From NCBI GenBank assembly GCA_902596985.1, contig CACJWR010000001.1:62001-126000 (forward strand): a stretch of 64,000 nucleotides of DNA, read 5' to 3'. The stretch is from an uncultured Alphaproteobacteria bacterium. GTDB taxonomy: Bacteria > Pseudomonadota > Alphaproteobacteria > Rhodobacterales > Rhodobacteraceae. The notes under the pieces were generated by a model. The model did no database searches and was not told the origin of the DNA. It was given only the letters and a program-made list of their open reading frames with translations. Of this stretch, positions 16,338 through 25,263 are shown in pieces. A program made the position numbers and the translations under genes. Within the stretch, counting starts at the first letter, position 1. Every line of letters starts with the position of its first letter.

Positions 16338-17432
16338 TTGATTTATTCTATCAGAAAAAAGTATTTCATTGCCCTTTTACTGCTTGCTCTAACAGCACTG
16401 CCGGGGGAGTTGGGCGACCTTACAAGAGCCTTGGTTACTGACGCATATGTTCAGGTAAGTGCTTTCGTAGCCATTACTCTATCTATCTTCTATTTATCAG
16501 AGCATAGGTTTAATTTTAATGTAGGAAATACTCTTCGAGACTCCTCAGCCTTTCAAATACCAATAGCTGCTATTCTCGGTGCAACGCCGGGGTGCGGCGG
16601 CGCCGTTGTCGTGGTAGCGGCCTATACTTCTGGCAACGTGTCATTTGGAGCGGTTATAGCAACCCTAACCGCTACAATGGGAGACGCCGCATTTTTATTA
16701 ATTGCGGTTAGACCGGACATTGCAATATTAGTTCTTCCTCTTACGCTACTAGCCGGAATTATCACAGGGTATATTGCTGATAATATTCTTACTTTTTCAC
16801 ATCAGGAGAAGGCCATTGATCTAAAAAGTGATGTTCCCATAATTGGCAAAAATAGGAAGCGTGACATAATATTTACTTTTCTGATAGTACCGGGTTTTGG
16901 TCTGGGGATTCTCCAAATACTTCAGTACGACCTTGAAGAGCTCTTTGGTATTTTTCCACAGATTATTGCAATAGTTGGAATGGTGACAAGCATTTTTATA
17001 TGGTCTAACTCACAAATCAAAACCATGACTAACCCGAAAGACAAACCACTCGTTCGCGTAGCTGAAGAAACAAGTTTTATTGCCATCTGGGTTTTAGCTG
17101 CTTATTTAGCATACGATTATCTCGTTTATCTAACTCCGTTGGACTTGAACGTGATGTTTAAGACGATAGGAATGCTGATTCCTTTACTTGCCATAATTAT
17201 AGGGTTTATCCCTGGATGCGGACCCCAAATATTGGTCACCACTCTTTTTTTAAATGGAATGATACCTTTCAGTGCTCTTTTAGGGAATGCTATATCAAAC
17301 GATGGTGATGCTTTGTTTCCTGCAATAGCGATCGCACCTAGAGCCGCTGTGCTCGCAACGATTTATTCGGCTATACCAGCTTTCATAATGGCTTATACCT
17401 TATACTTTTTTTTCCCTTTGTTTGGACAATAA
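16338..17432 (+). CDS. Putative manganese / heavy-metal exporter, 10-TM ArsP_2-like family
   Basis: The 364-residue integral membrane protein has about ten hydrophobic segments in two halves. Each half carries a similar cysteine motif, GATPGCGGA near residue 80 and GFIPGCGPQI near residue 294, plus paired acidic residues in ATMGDAAFLL and SNDGDALFPA. This duplicated PGCG pattern is what I associate with the putative 10TM heavy-metal exporter family that NCBI names putative manganese transporter. The start is TTG. A near-perfect Fur box lies just upstream, so control by iron or manganese is very likely. Direction of transport and substrate are not proven. Confidence 0.75.
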   Translation: MIYSIRKKYFIALLLLALTALPGELGDLTRALVTDAYVQVSAFVAITLSIFYLSEHRFNFNVGNTLRDSSAFQIPIAAILGATPGCGGAVVVVAAYTSGNVSFGAVIATLTATMGDAAFLLIAVRPDIAILVLPLTLLAGIITGYIADNILTFSHQEKAIDLKSDVPIIGKNRKRDIIFTFLIVPGFGLGILQILQYDLEELFGIFPQIIAIVGMVTSIFIWSNSQIKTMTNPKDKPLVRVAEETSFIAIWVLAAYLAYDYLVYLTPLDLNVMFKTIGMLIPLLAIIIGFIPGCGPQILVTTLFLNGMIPFSALLGNAISNDGDALFPAIAIAPRAAVLATIYSAIPAFIMAYTLYFFFPLFGQ

Positions 17433-17434
17433 AA

Positions 17435-17902
17435 TCAGTCTTCCGAAAGTGTCTTATTCACTTTCTTCCTCATTTGCTCGACTAATTTTGTGATATCTTC
17501 GGATATGGTCTCAGTTTTTTTTACCATTGCCATCAATTTCTCCAAATCCTTTGATAGTTCTTCGCTTTGCGCATTTGAATCAATGAGTCTCAAATGTGTT
17601 TTTCTTATCAACGCAGAAATAACCTTGTTCTTTTGTAAAAAACTGTCTATCGATCTTGCCGGAAGGAATAAGGCATGAACTTCATGCTCACCGGCAATTG
17701 CCGTTACCGAACGTGGCTTTTTTAAAACGAGCGAGGCATCACCAAAAATTTCATTCACACCCAGCCTATTAAGTTTTAGTCCACCTGATGTGTAAATGTA
17801 AACGTATCCAGACTTAATCAGATACGCACCTTCTGGGTTATCCCCTGCCTTGTAAATCTCTTCATTTGGCTGCCATATCACATGCTTTTCAGTTTTTTCC
17901 AT
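17435..17902 (-). CDS. Cyclic-nucleotide-binding-domain protein with C-terminal coiled coil
   Basis: This 155-residue protein is a single Crp-type beta-roll (about residues 8-110) followed by a charged helix rich in heptad-like L/I/V spacing (about 113-150). There is no DNA-binding helix-turn-helix. The phosphate-binding cassette is reasonably intact (FGDASLVLKKPRSVTAIA, with the arginine), so nucleotide binding is possible. It converges with the metal transporter and is followed in transcription by nothing on its strand until the fbp region. AGGAA precedes the ATG. Function unknown; compare the two minimal CNB proteins at 33413 and 34638. Confidence 0.75.
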   Translation of the reverse strand: MEKTEKHVIWQPNEEIYKAGDNPEGAYLIKSGYVYIYTSGGLKLNRLGVNEIFGDASLVLKKPRSVTAIAGEHEVHALFLPARSIDSFLQKNKVISALIRKTHLRLIDSNAQSEELSKDLEKLMAMVKKTETISEDITKLVEQMRKKVNKTLSED

Positions 17903-17908
17903 TTGTTC

Positions 17909-18658
17909 CTACTCCACATATTCTTTTAGTTTTTTTTCGTCAACAACTATAGGTTGGATGATGCCTCCAGCCCTTTCAAAAATATCAAGTACGTTTGGCA
18001 AAGCCAGCATATTTTCCCACACCTTATGTAGATTTGGAAAATCTTGTTCCAAAGGAATATCTGATGCAAGTGCATTTCTTATTTGAGGAATTAAAAAACA
18101 ATCCGCATAAGAGACATTATCTCCAACACAATATTTTCCTGAAACATTTTTCAAAATTTCTTCCATGGCAGAAAACTCGCGATTGATAAAATGTTTCCTC
18201 AGGGGATGCTTAATCGGCTGTGCTTTTTTCATTCCCCACTCACCCATCGCTTGGATAATAAAAGGAATGTTTTGATAGGGTTGGGTGTCGGCGGCTACAA
18301 TCCACTGAATTCTTCTCATCTCGGCTTTTAAATAGGGGTCCTCTGGAATTAATGGAGAGGGTTCACCCAAAAGATCGTCTATCAAATCTATGATAGCTCC
18401 TGTCTGAGTCATTTTTTTACCATCCTCAAGCAAAAGTAGAGGCACTCTTCCTTCAGGGTTTAGAGCTTTATAGTCATTGGTTTTTAACTTATTGTATTGT
18501 TCGTCATCACTGGGGATCGTCCAAACAGGTATTCCTCGACTATCAAAATCTATTCCAGTCTCAATTAGTTTAACTTTATTTTCAGGAACACCCCTGCAAC
18601 TTAAAAAAATAAGAACGCGTAAAGAAGCACTACTAGATGAATGGTAATATAATTTCAT
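17909..18658 (-). CDS. Glutathione S-transferase family protein, zeta/maleylacetoacetate isomerase-like
   Basis: The 249-residue protein has an N-terminal thioredoxin-like domain beginning YYHSSSSASLRVLIFLSCR, the serine-rich motif of zeta-class GSTs, then NPEGRVPLLLLEDGKKMTQTGAI with the glutathione-binding residues. The helical C-terminal domain includes YCVGDNVSYADCFLIPQIRNA, which is typical of maleylacetoacetate isomerase. It is longer than usual (about 215 residues) because of an insertion around residues 36-55. No other tyrosine-degradation genes lie near, so the isomerase role is only suggested. It is transcribed upstream of the CNB protein with a 6-base gap. Confidence 0.82.
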   Translation of the reverse strand: MKLYYHSSSSASLRVLIFLSCRGVPENKVKLIETGIDFDSRGIPVWTIPSDDEQYNKLKTNDYKALNPEGRVPLLLLEDGKKMTQTGAIIDLIDDLLGEPSPLIPEDPYLKAEMRRIQWIVAADTQPYQNIPFIIQAMGEWGMKKAQPIKHPLRKHFINREFSAMEEILKNVSGKYCVGDNVSYADCFLIPQIRNALASDIPLEQDFPNLHKVWENMLALPNVLDIFERAGGIIQPIVVDEKKLKEYVE

Positions 18659-18670
18659 TTTTAAAACCTC

Positions 18671-19555
18671 TTACAATATCAGTTTAGCCAAGGCCTTAGC
18701 CATTTCCGGTGGTATGGGAATCGACTTCCTGGCCTTGAGATCCATAGTAACGGCAACAGCACTTGCAATAGCGACCGGCTTCTCAGTCTCAACATTAAAT
18801 ATCCAGTGCTTCCATACAAAAGTCTTATTAGACATAGATTGAACTCCTGACTTCGTTTTTAAGTGCGTACCTAAGGGGACATATTCAAAAAAATCAAACT
18901 TATATTCTAAAGCAGCGCTTCCGACATTGGTCATACCATTTTCATCTATTGTGCCAGTATACGCTAACAAGTGAGGCGTTGAGTCTGATACCACACCCAT
19001 ATAAGCGGAGGGCTTAATCTTATCCATATTATCGCATTGCCTTAGCAAAATTACTGACTCAAATGAATCAATCATATCTTTCTGAGAGGCTTGTGAGAGA
19101 GACATTACATTTTCCTTTTGTAAAGATAATCCTCTTGGTTGACCATAGCTCGGAATATCTACCCTCAATTCCTCAAACACTTTAGAAAAATTCTTTTTTA
19201 CTTCCTCTGGGGGTTTACTAGTCCATACAAATTGGAAGTTAAAGGCAGCGCAGGGTTGCTGTGTAATTGTTTCTACCATTTCTAAATATAGTTTTGCTTC
19301 AGTATCTCCAAGTTGAACTATTCCCAGTTTAAAAAAAAATGGAGCTCCTGGTTTTTGTTCCTTAAGAAAACGAATGTGGGCGCGGGCAAGAGAAAGATAT
19401 GTATTTCCCAACTCGACTGGTTTCTCGTTAATCCCTAACTTGTTCCAAAGCACAACACATCCTTGAAGTGCTTTTTCAAAATAAAATTGAACATTCATAT
19501 GGCCCATTTGATCTATTTCCCAAGATTGGACTGAGTTTCTGTAAACCGTTATCAT
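18671..19555 (-). CDS. Acyl-CoA thioesterase-like protein, tandem hotdog fold
   Basis: The 294-residue protein looks like two hotdog domains in tandem. The first (about 1-125) opens with SWEIDQMGHMNVQFYFEKA, the 4HBT-type motif in which the aspartate and following residues form the active site. The second (about 175-285) has NVGSAALEYKFDFFEYVPLG and AIASAVAVTMDLKARK. Such proteins hydrolyse acyl-CoA or serve as thioesterase partners in catabolic pathways. It lies upstream of the GST gene with a 12-base gap and probably shares its transcript. The acyl substrate is not evident. Confidence 0.78.
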   Translation of the reverse strand: MITVYRNSVQSWEIDQMGHMNVQFYFEKALQGCVVLWNKLGINEKPVELGNTYLSLARAHIRFLKEQKPGAPFFFKLGIVQLGDTEAKLYLEMVETITQQPCAAFNFQFVWTSKPPEEVKKNFSKVFEELRVDIPSYGQPRGLSLQKENVMSLSQASQKDMIDSFESVILLRQCDNMDKIKPSAYMGVVSDSTPHLLAYTGTIDENGMTNVGSAALEYKFDFFEYVPLGTHLKTKSGVQSMSNKTFVWKHWIFNVETEKPVAIASAVAVTMDLKARKSIPIPPEMAKALAKLIL

Positions 19556-19668
19556 TATATGTAAATAATTCCCTCCCTTGAGTTCAGTGATTACATTTTA
19601 TCTCTTGTTGTACCAGACATTGTCCTGTAATTAGATCATAGAGTTTATTTATCATCAAAGGAATTAAA

Positions 19669-20820
19669 TTGGAAGATTCTCAACCCACATTAGCCAACTG
19701 GAGGCTACCCCCATTTAATAGAGAAGCATTTTCTAAGGTAAGGGAAATAATCCCTACGGCTTCGATAAATTGGACCAAAGGACCAGATAAAAAAGTCAGT
19801 GAGTTTAAAAATAAAGAGCTTACCGTAAAAATAAGAGAAAACGAGGAAACATTATTGGAAGAGTTTTTAAGTCAAACAACAGTAGACGCTTTTCACATAT
19901 CTCATAAAGGTAAAACCATATATACGTGGCATTCTGATTATTGTTCCTCCACAACTCCACATATTATCTTTTCTGTGTCAAAGTCACTAACCGCGTTACT
20001 TATCGGCTGCGTAATTGATGAAGGGTTATTAAGTGAAGAAACTTTGGTCTCCCAGATTATTCCCGAGACAAAGGGAAGTGCTTTCGAAGATGCATCAGTG
20101 CGCAATTTATTGGACATGAGCGTTTCTTCTAATTTCATAGAAGACTATGAAGCAACATCCGGTATTTTTCTCGATTATCGGCAATCAACCGGTTGGAACC
20201 CACAAGACATAGATGATACATCACATTTAAAATCATTTCTTTTTAGCTTGAACAAAAATACGCACAAACACGGTGAAAAATTTGAATATCATTCAACAAA
20301 CACCGACATGCTCGGAATTATAATAGAAAAATGCACTGGAAAAAAATTCGCACAGTACTTTTTTGAAAAACTTATGAGACCTCTAGGTGCGCAAGACGAT
20401 GCTTATGTGACACTGGACAGAATGGGTACGTCAAGATCCGCTGGAGGGGTATGCATATCAGCAAGCGATATAATGAGTATATGTGAAATGGTTCGATGCT
20501 ATGGAAAAAATAGTCACGGCGAGCAAGTATTTCCTGAAAACTGGATCAAAGATATACTAAATGCAGATTCTAATAAAAAATTCAGTCTTGATGGACACTA
20601 TGATATTTTTCCTGAAGGGCTTTATAGATCAAAATGGTATAGGCCCTACACTTCAAGAAACGTTCTTTTTGGACTCGGAATTCATGGCCAGTGGATTTGG
20701 ATCGATTTTGATAAAGAGCTTTCTTTTGTGTGCCTGAGTTCAGAGCCTAAACCTATTATGAAGAATAATATTGAGCAGATGTCTGATATTTTCAGTCAAA
20801 TTACCAATCAATTGGTTTAA
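19669..20820 (+). CDS. Serine hydrolase of the beta-lactamase / 6-aminohexanoate-dimer hydrolase family
   Basis: This 383-residue protein belongs to the class C beta-lactamase-like fold. The catalytic SxxK is SVSK in HIIFSVSKSLTALLIG near residue 107, and a tyrosine motif FEYHSTNTDMLG follows at about 205. The full pattern (RNLLDMSVSSNF, GTSRSAGGVCISASDI) fits esterases and NylB-type amide hydrolases better than true antibiotic-resistance enzymes. No signal peptide is seen, which also argues for a cytoplasmic hydrolase. The start is TTG with AAGGAA upstream. It precedes a DMT exporter by 18 bases, so the two are probably co-transcribed. Confidence 0.83.
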   Translation: MEDSQPTLANWRLPPFNREAFSKVREIIPTASINWTKGPDKKVSEFKNKELTVKIRENEETLLEEFLSQTTVDAFHISHKGKTIYTWHSDYCSSTTPHIIFSVSKSLTALLIGCVIDEGLLSEETLVSQIIPETKGSAFEDASVRNLLDMSVSSNFIEDYEATSGIFLDYRQSTGWNPQDIDDTSHLKSFLFSLNKNTHKHGEKFEYHSTNTDMLGIIIEKCTGKKFAQYFFEKLMRPLGAQDDAYVTLDRMGTSRSAGGVCISASDIMSICEMVRCYGKNSHGEQVFPENWIKDILNADSNKKFSLDGHYDIFPEGLYRSKWYRPYTSRNVLFGLGIHGQWIWIDFDKELSFVCLSSEPKPIMKNNIEQMSDIFSQITNQLV

Positions 20821-20838
20821 CCCTAAGAAGGAATATCA

Positions 20839-21705
20839 TTGAAACTAAATCTTGGAGGCATACCTCTTTTTTTGTGTGCCATATTATCATTTGTGTGCAT
20901 GAATGCCCTTGCCAAGGGAATGGCTCTTCAATATCCCATAATTGAGGTGGTCTGGGCGCGATACCTCAGCCAAACAGTGCTAACAATATTGGTATTCAAT
21001 AAAAATTTGAAAACAATTGTGAAAACACAGAGGTTAAAAATTCACCTTTTCAGATCGGCTCTACTTTTTGGGGCGACCATTTTTATTTTTGCCGGTTTTG
21101 CTAACTTATCTTTGGCTGCAACTATGGCGATTTTTCAAACCGCGCCATTATTGGTTGTTATTCTATCAGTAATTTTTCTAGGCGAAATAGTTGGGTTTAA
21201 GAGATGGTTAGGGGTTTTTGTTGGATTTTTCGGAGCATTAATTATTATACAGCCAGGAACAGATACCTTTTTAATCGCTAGCATTTTTCCACTTCTATCG
21301 GCTTTATGCTACGCAGGTTATGCAGTTTCCACGCGTCACCTCGGTACAGATGAGGATCCTAGAACAAACTTCTTTTATACTGGCTTAGTGGGAACTATTG
21401 TTTCCACACTAATTTTATTTCCATATTACCAAAAAATAGATCTATTGGATATTATTTATTTTACCCTATTAGGTACTCTTGGTGGCTTCGGTCATTTTTG
21501 TCTTATTTTAGCACTCAGAAAATCTGAAGCATCTCTTCTTGCCCCATTTTCGTATTTTGATTTAGTTTTCTCAGCTTGCCTTGGCATCATATTTTTCACA
21601 GAATACCCAAGTAAGAGTTTGATTATTGGTGCAATTATCATCGTTGGAGCAGGAATATACACTTGGTATCGAGAAAGGGTACAGTCACATAATCAAAGTG
21701 TCTGA
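20839..21705 (+). CDS. EamA/RhaT (DMT superfamily) transporter
   Basis: The 288-residue protein has ten predicted transmembrane helices arranged as two EamA repeats. Family landmarks are WARYLSQTVLT in the first repeat, AATMAIFQTAPLLVVILSVIFLGE at its end, FGALIIIQPG, and the second-repeat LLAPFSYFDLVFSACLGIIFFTE. These transporters export amino acids or other metabolites. The start is TTG with AAGGAA upstream. It follows the serine hydrolase by 18 bases and overlaps the convergent aminotransferase gene by 13 bases. Substrate unknown. Confidence 0.87.
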   Translation: MKLNLGGIPLFLCAILSFVCMNALAKGMALQYPIIEVVWARYLSQTVLTILVFNKNLKTIVKTQRLKIHLFRSALLFGATIFIFAGFANLSLAATMAIFQTAPLLVVILSVIFLGEIVGFKRWLGVFVGFFGALIIIQPGTDTFLIASIFPLLSALCYAGYAVSTRHLGTDEDPRTNFFYTGLVGTIVSTLILFPYYQKIDLLDIIYFTLLGTLGGFGHFCLILALRKSEASLLAPFSYFDLVFSACLGIIFFTEYPSKSLIIGAIIIVGAGIYTWYRERVQSHNQSV

Positions 21706-22559
21706 GAGCGTGACCAATCCCAATATAATTCTCTTGCCAGCTTTGCTATAGAACCGACTTGGTAGTTCTTATCTTCGAAAGCAGTTACAGGCATTATCTT
21801 GGTCATATTTCCTGTCATAAATACTTCATCGGCTTCTTCAAAATCTTTGAAAGACAGAACAGTTTCTGAAACCGATTTTCCATATTCTCTTAAATTTTTT
21901 ATATGTCTCGCCCTAGTAATACCAGCCAAAAAGGTACCATTTGGGATCGGTGTTAATACTTCACCGTCTTTTACCATAAAGATATTGGCTGTTGCTGTCT
22001 CAGCAACATTGCCAGCGGCATCAGCAACTAAAGCATTTGTAAACCCTTTTGATCGTGCCTCGGCTAACATTCTTGCATTATTGGGATATAAACACCCCGC
22101 TTTTGCATTCACTACATTATCCTCTAGAACAGGTCGTCGAAATTTGGTTCTGCTGAGCGTTGCAGAAGCAGTTGCTTCGGCCATTGGTATTTGCTCAAGA
22201 CAGATTGAAAAAGCGGTACTATTTTCTTTTGGCAACACTAACGACTCGGCTCCATCAAGCGCCCAATACATTGGCCTTATATAAACCGATGTGGATTTAT
22301 CGAAAGAGCTAAGCCCCTCTTTAATTATTTCCACCATTTCTTCAGGTGTAACATCAGGATCAAGCATCATTGCCTTTGCTGAATTATTTACTCTCTCACA
22401 ATGTAAAAGTAGGTCAGGTGTAGCGCCTTCAAAAAATCGAGCTCCATCGAAGACACTTGATCCTAACCATGCCCCATGATCGGCGGCACGTAGAATATAC
22501 TTATCGCCTTCATGCCACGCGCCATTGAAATAGGTTTTGATATTTTCCCCGGAAGCCAT
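21693..22559 (-). CDS. Branched-chain amino acid aminotransferase family (class IV PLP enzyme)
   Basis: This 288-residue fold-type IV PLP enzyme starts with the usual YFNGAWHEGDKYILRAADHG and has GSSVFDGARFFEG. The catalytic lysine lies in VVNAKAGCLYPNN, the position of the Schiff-base lysine, and the C-terminal EVFMTGNMTKIMPV is characteristic of IlvE. Transamination of branched-chain 2-oxo acids with glutamate is the best assumption, although D-amino-acid and aminodeoxychorismate enzymes share the fold. It lies 25 bases downstream of copD on the same strand, so some read-through from the copper operon is possible. Confidence 0.85.
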   Translation of the reverse strand: MASGENIKTYFNGAWHEGDKYILRAADHGAWLGSSVFDGARFFEGATPDLLLHCERVNNSAKAMMLDPDVTPEEMVEIIKEGLSSFDKSTSVYIRPMYWALDGAESLVLPKENSTAFSICLEQIPMAEATASATLSRTKFRRPVLEDNVVNAKAGCLYPNNARMLAEARSKGFTNALVADAAGNVAETATANIFMVKDGEVLTPIPNGTFLAGITRARHIKNLREYGKSVSETVLSFKDFEEADEVFMTGNMTKIMPVTAFEDKNYQVGSIAKLARELYWDWSRSQTL

Positions 22560-22584
22560 ATTTTAACTTTCTTTTTTTATTCTG

Positions 22585-23451
22585 TTAATAGGGCGGCTCA
22601 ATTGACGTAGATACTATACTCGATATGGCTAAAATAAAAGCTAATATAATGATTTCCCTTCCAATTGACTTTCTTAATTTAACTGCGTTAGCCTTTCCGT
22701 TTGATTGAAGATTAGGAACTAACTTAAACTTATTCATTGCTCCAATTCCCAACAAGATTGAAACTAGCGACAGTTTTAATAAGAAAACCTGCCCATAGGT
22801 CGAATATAGAAGACCGTTCAAACTACCGACCAAAATTGTTCCTAGACTAACCCCAGCCACTACCAGTAGTAAGATATAATACACGGCATAAATGCCGAAT
22901 TTATGTGCTATCTGGAACAGTTTTTCATCTTCAATATCTCTGTAGGTAGAATAACGTAGTGGAAAAAATGAGCCCACCCAATAAGATATAGCAAGTAAAT
23001 GCAGAACGATAAGAAGCTGTGAGGTATAACCATTAATTGTCGAGTGTCCGTATATAGAAAAAGAAATTAGAATACAGCTAAAGCCAGCAATAACAACGGT
23101 CCAAATTTGTTTTGGCAAGAAGTAGCTCCAAAAAGAAACCAATAAAAAGCCTAGAAATAATACAAGAACCGCTTGCCCGGCCTTTGATGAGAAAGCTATA
23201 CTTATCATCAGGGGATCAATTGCACTGGACAGATCGCCCCCTATATTTCCAGCGACCAAAAAAAATAAAAATGGGGCTACCATCAACCCAGCCAAAGACG
23301 ATTGGAAAATTAGTTTTTGACAATAAGTAAATGTTGACAGGGAAAGCATGGATTTAAAATGAAGGATGAATAATCCGGTGCCAACCATTAACAAAGACAA
23401 TACGTAAGCCACAAACTTCCCAATTGGTACTAAAACAGTCCAAAGTTCCAT
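22585..23451 (-). CDS. copD: Copper resistance protein CopD, membrane component
   Basis: The 288-residue membrane protein has about eight hydrophobic segments. It carries the CopD pattern of histidines within helices: LHFKSMLSL, SIYGHSTINGYTSQLLIVLHLLAISYWVGSFFPL split over two helices, and IGAMNKFKLVPNL near the end. CopD works with periplasmic CopC to move or store copper at the inner membrane. The stop of copC lies 6 bases upstream, and the order DUF4396, cytochrome c, CopC, CopD is continuous, so this is one operon, presumably driven from the MerR-type promoter at its head. Confidence 0.87.
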   Translation of the reverse strand: MELWTVLVPIGKFVAYVLSLLMVGTGLFILHFKSMLSLSTFTYCQKLIFQSSLAGLMVAPFLFFLVAGNIGGDLSSAIDPLMISIAFSSKAGQAVLVLFLGFLLVSFWSYFLPKQIWTVVIAGFSCILISFSIYGHSTINGYTSQLLIVLHLLAISYWVGSFFPLRYSTYRDIEDEKLFQIAHKFGIYAVYYILLLVVAGVSLGTILVGSLNGLLYSTYGQVFLLKLSLVSILLGIGAMNKFKLVPNLQSNGKANAVKLRKSIGREIIILAFILAISSIVSTSIEPPY

Positions 23452-23457
23452 AATGTT

Positions 23458-23826
23458 TTATTCACCCTTGACTTCGAAGTTTAAAGTACCCTTAAGAACA
23501 TGGCCATCTTCCCCCATAGCACGCCAGCGAACTTCGTAAGACCCGTTGCTAATTTTCGGTAACTTGACCACGTGACTTTCGTACCAAAGCTTGGAAGGCT
23601 TATAATTTAATTTCAGGGGCGAAAGCTTTTTGTCTTTTTCTTCAGCCTGCTTCAAAATCTCAAACTTTATTAATTTAGCCGGTGATTTAAATATCATCTT
23701 ATATTCCGTAGGAGCTTCTGTCAGTACTGCTTTATCGATTGGATCAACCGATTTAAGAGGTGAATGAGCGAACGCCAGTGCTGGTAGCATTGTCAATATA
23801 AATATTTTTAAAATCGTTTTAAACAT
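23458..23826 (-). CDS. copC: Periplasmic copper-binding protein CopC
   Basis: This 122-residue protein has a signal peptide ending in ALAFA, so the mature protein would begin with histidine (HSPLKSVDP). This is the amino-terminal histidine of the CopC Cu(II) site. The second part of that site, D-x-H, is visible in GEDGHVLKGTLNF at the C-terminus. Length and beta-sandwich pattern match CopC (about 100 mature residues). A methionine-rich Cu(I) site is not evident, so this is the Cu(II)-only type. It sits between the cytochrome c gene and copD with short gaps. Confidence 0.9.
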   Translation of the reverse strand: MFKTILKIFILTMLPALAFAHSPLKSVDPIDKAVLTEAPTEYKMIFKSPAKLIKFEILKQAEEKDKKLSPLKLNYKPSKLWYESHVVKLPKISNGSYEVRWRAMGEDGHVLKGTLNFEVKGE

Positions 23827-23839
23827 TGTGATACCTCAA

Positions 23840-24313
23840 TTATTTATTCATTTCGTTAATTTTATCATGCTGCAACTTAATTTCCCTGCTCCACGTACTT
23901 TTAATAAAAGACAAAGACGCCAATATTTCTTCATCTGAGAGAATATTTTTATATGCTGGCATATTATTAGGATATTCTTGCCCAATAATTTCCTCTAGCC
24001 CGTATTTGGTCATTAAGAAAAGATACTCATCTGGGTGATGCCATGTATGACCAGTTTCATCATGCGGAGGTGCAGGCATGTAACCGTTAGCGTCTGGCAC
24101 TCTCCATCGCTCTTGACCTTCCAAATTAACGCCGTGGCAAGAAGCACAATTATTTTTATAAACTAACTTGCCAAGATCTACCAAATCTTGATCATCTGGC
24201 CTCAGAGAAATATCAGCTCTAACAGGGCCATCAAAAAATAGGCTCGGTACGAAGTAAAAAAAACTCCCTAAAACAAAAAGCAAAAATAGGATCGGCATCG
24301 CAAACTTTCTCAT
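23840..24313 (-). CDS. Membrane-anchored or secreted class I cytochrome c of the copper operon
   Basis: The 157-residue protein has an N-terminal hydrophobic segment (MPILFLLFVLGSFFYFVP) that exports it and may stay as an anchor. It has one haem-binding site, CASCH, at about residue 57 and a plausible axial methionine in NNMPAYKNILSDEE. The arrangement is that of monohaem cytochrome c proteins found next to copC/copD genes. It may accept electrons while Cu(I) is oxidised or simply report redox state; neither is shown. The gene begins one base after the DUF4396 stop, which indicates tight coupling. Confidence 0.85.
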   Translation of the reverse strand: MRKFAMPILFLLFVLGSFFYFVPSLFFDGPVRADISLRPDDQDLVDLGKLVYKNNCASCHGVNLEGQERWRVPDANGYMPAPPHDETGHTWHHPDEYLFLMTKYGLEEIIGQEYPNNMPAYKNILSDEEILASLSFIKSTWSREIKLQHDKINEMNK

Positions 24314-24314
24314 T

Positions 24315-24761
24315 TTAATGACATGCTTTTCCTAAAGCTTTTAGGCGCCAGTAGTTATATGGAAGTGGCGTTATAAAACCAACTATTAGCATTATTGGAA
24401 TTACCCACCACGTCAACTTTGCGCCTCCAGTGGCAATAAAATCAGTTAAGTTCATGGCAGCCTCCATTGATATCATCGAGATTAGGGACATACCTATAGC
24501 TGTTTGAAAAGCCGCCTTTAAAGGCATTTGTCGAAACAGAATGAACGTTTCAAGTAAAATGGAGGTGATTAAGCCATTAATGATAGCTAGAGTCATAATC
24601 GCTAAAACGGGCCACGCAATACCCATAAATTGAAAATACGCTATTGTTCCAAAATCTCCTATAGAGCAGCCTAAAAGGCACCACATTGTATTATATGACG
24701 CCCGTCTCCAAGTGTGCTTACAATACCAGTTTATATCCAATCTTTGGGCTAATTCTGACAT
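24315..24761 (-). CDS. DUF4396 domain membrane protein, first gene of the copper operon
   Basis: The track starts at a TTG (24800), but ATG 24761 has AAAGG six bases upstream and fits the promoter, giving 148 residues. Three to four transmembrane helices carry conserved features I associate with DUF4396: WCLLGCSIGDFGTI near the start, SMISMEAAMN with methionines in a helix, and a C-terminal NYWRLKALGKACH. The methionine, cysteine and histidine residues in membrane segments would suit copper binding. The gene lies directly behind the MerR-type promoter and ahead of cytochrome c, copC and copD. The family has no defined biochemical function. Confidence 0.8.
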   Translation of the reverse strand: MSELAQRLDINWYCKHTWRRASYNTMWCLLGCSIGDFGTIAYFQFMGIAWPVLAIMTLAIINGLITSILLETFILFRQMPLKAAFQTAIGMSLISMISMEAAMNLTDFIATGGAKLTWWVIPIMLIVGFITPLPYNYWRLKALGKACH

Positions 24762-24781
24762 CTTGACCTTTCGTTTTTCCC

Positions 24782-24812
24782 AATATAAAGTATCTACCAA
24801 CTGGAATGTAAA
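24782..24812 (-). promoter_or_regulatory. MerR/CueR-type promoter of the copper operon with 19-bp spacer
   Basis: On the minus strand TTTACA and TATATT are separated by exactly 19 bases, the overlong spacer that MerR-family activators correct by distorting DNA. The spacer centre has a partial dyad (TTCCA...TGGTA). The predicted transcript starts about 10-15 bases before the DUF4396 ATG. The CueR-like gene diverges ten bases away. Confidence 0.68.
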
Positions 24813-24821
24813 GAACTTTTT

Positions 24822-25208
24822 GTGAAGATAAGTCAGGCAGCAAAATTATCAAGATTATCTGTAAAAACAGTCAGGTATTATGCAGATATAAAAATGGTTG
24901 AACCAGCAAGGGATATTCGATCTGGCTATAGAAACTACACTAATGATGACGTGGCAAAATTAAACTTCATTGGAAAAGCAAGACGCTTTAATTTCAGCAT
25001 TGAAGAATGTAGAGAGCTTCTTTCTTTATATCAGAATAAAAACAGATCCAGCAAAGAAGTAAAAAAACTTACTTTAGCCAAAATTGCTTCTATAGATGAA
25101 AAGCTTAAGGAATTTCATTCTCTCAGAAACGAGTTAAGTCACTTAGTTAATTGTTGTAATGGAGATGATCGACCCTCGTGCCCAATACTGGACGAGCTTT
25201 CAAAGTAA
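24822..25208 (+). CDS. cueR: MerR-family copper-responsive regulator, CueR/HmrR type
   Basis: The 128-residue protein begins at GTG with the MerR winged-helix domain (KISQAAKLSRLSVKTVRYYAD, RDIRSGYRNYT), followed by a dimerisation helix and a metal-binding loop CNGDDRPSCPIL. Two cysteines separated by eight residues with GDDRP between them are the Cu(I)/Ag(I) signature of CueR and HmrR. It is divergent from the DUF4396-cytochrome-CopC-CopD operon and separated from it by a 19-bp-spacer promoter. Activation of that operon by copper is therefore the natural reading. Confidence 0.88.
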   Translation: MKISQAAKLSRLSVKTVRYYADIKMVEPARDIRSGYRNYTNDDVAKLNFIGKARRFNFSIEECRELLSLYQNKNRSSKEVKKLTLAKIASIDEKLKEFHSLRNELSHLVNCCNGDDRPSCPILDELSK

Positions 25209-25263
25209 TTATTTCTTTATGGTCAATCTGAGTTGATATAGATCACCAATCGGGATCCCTCTT

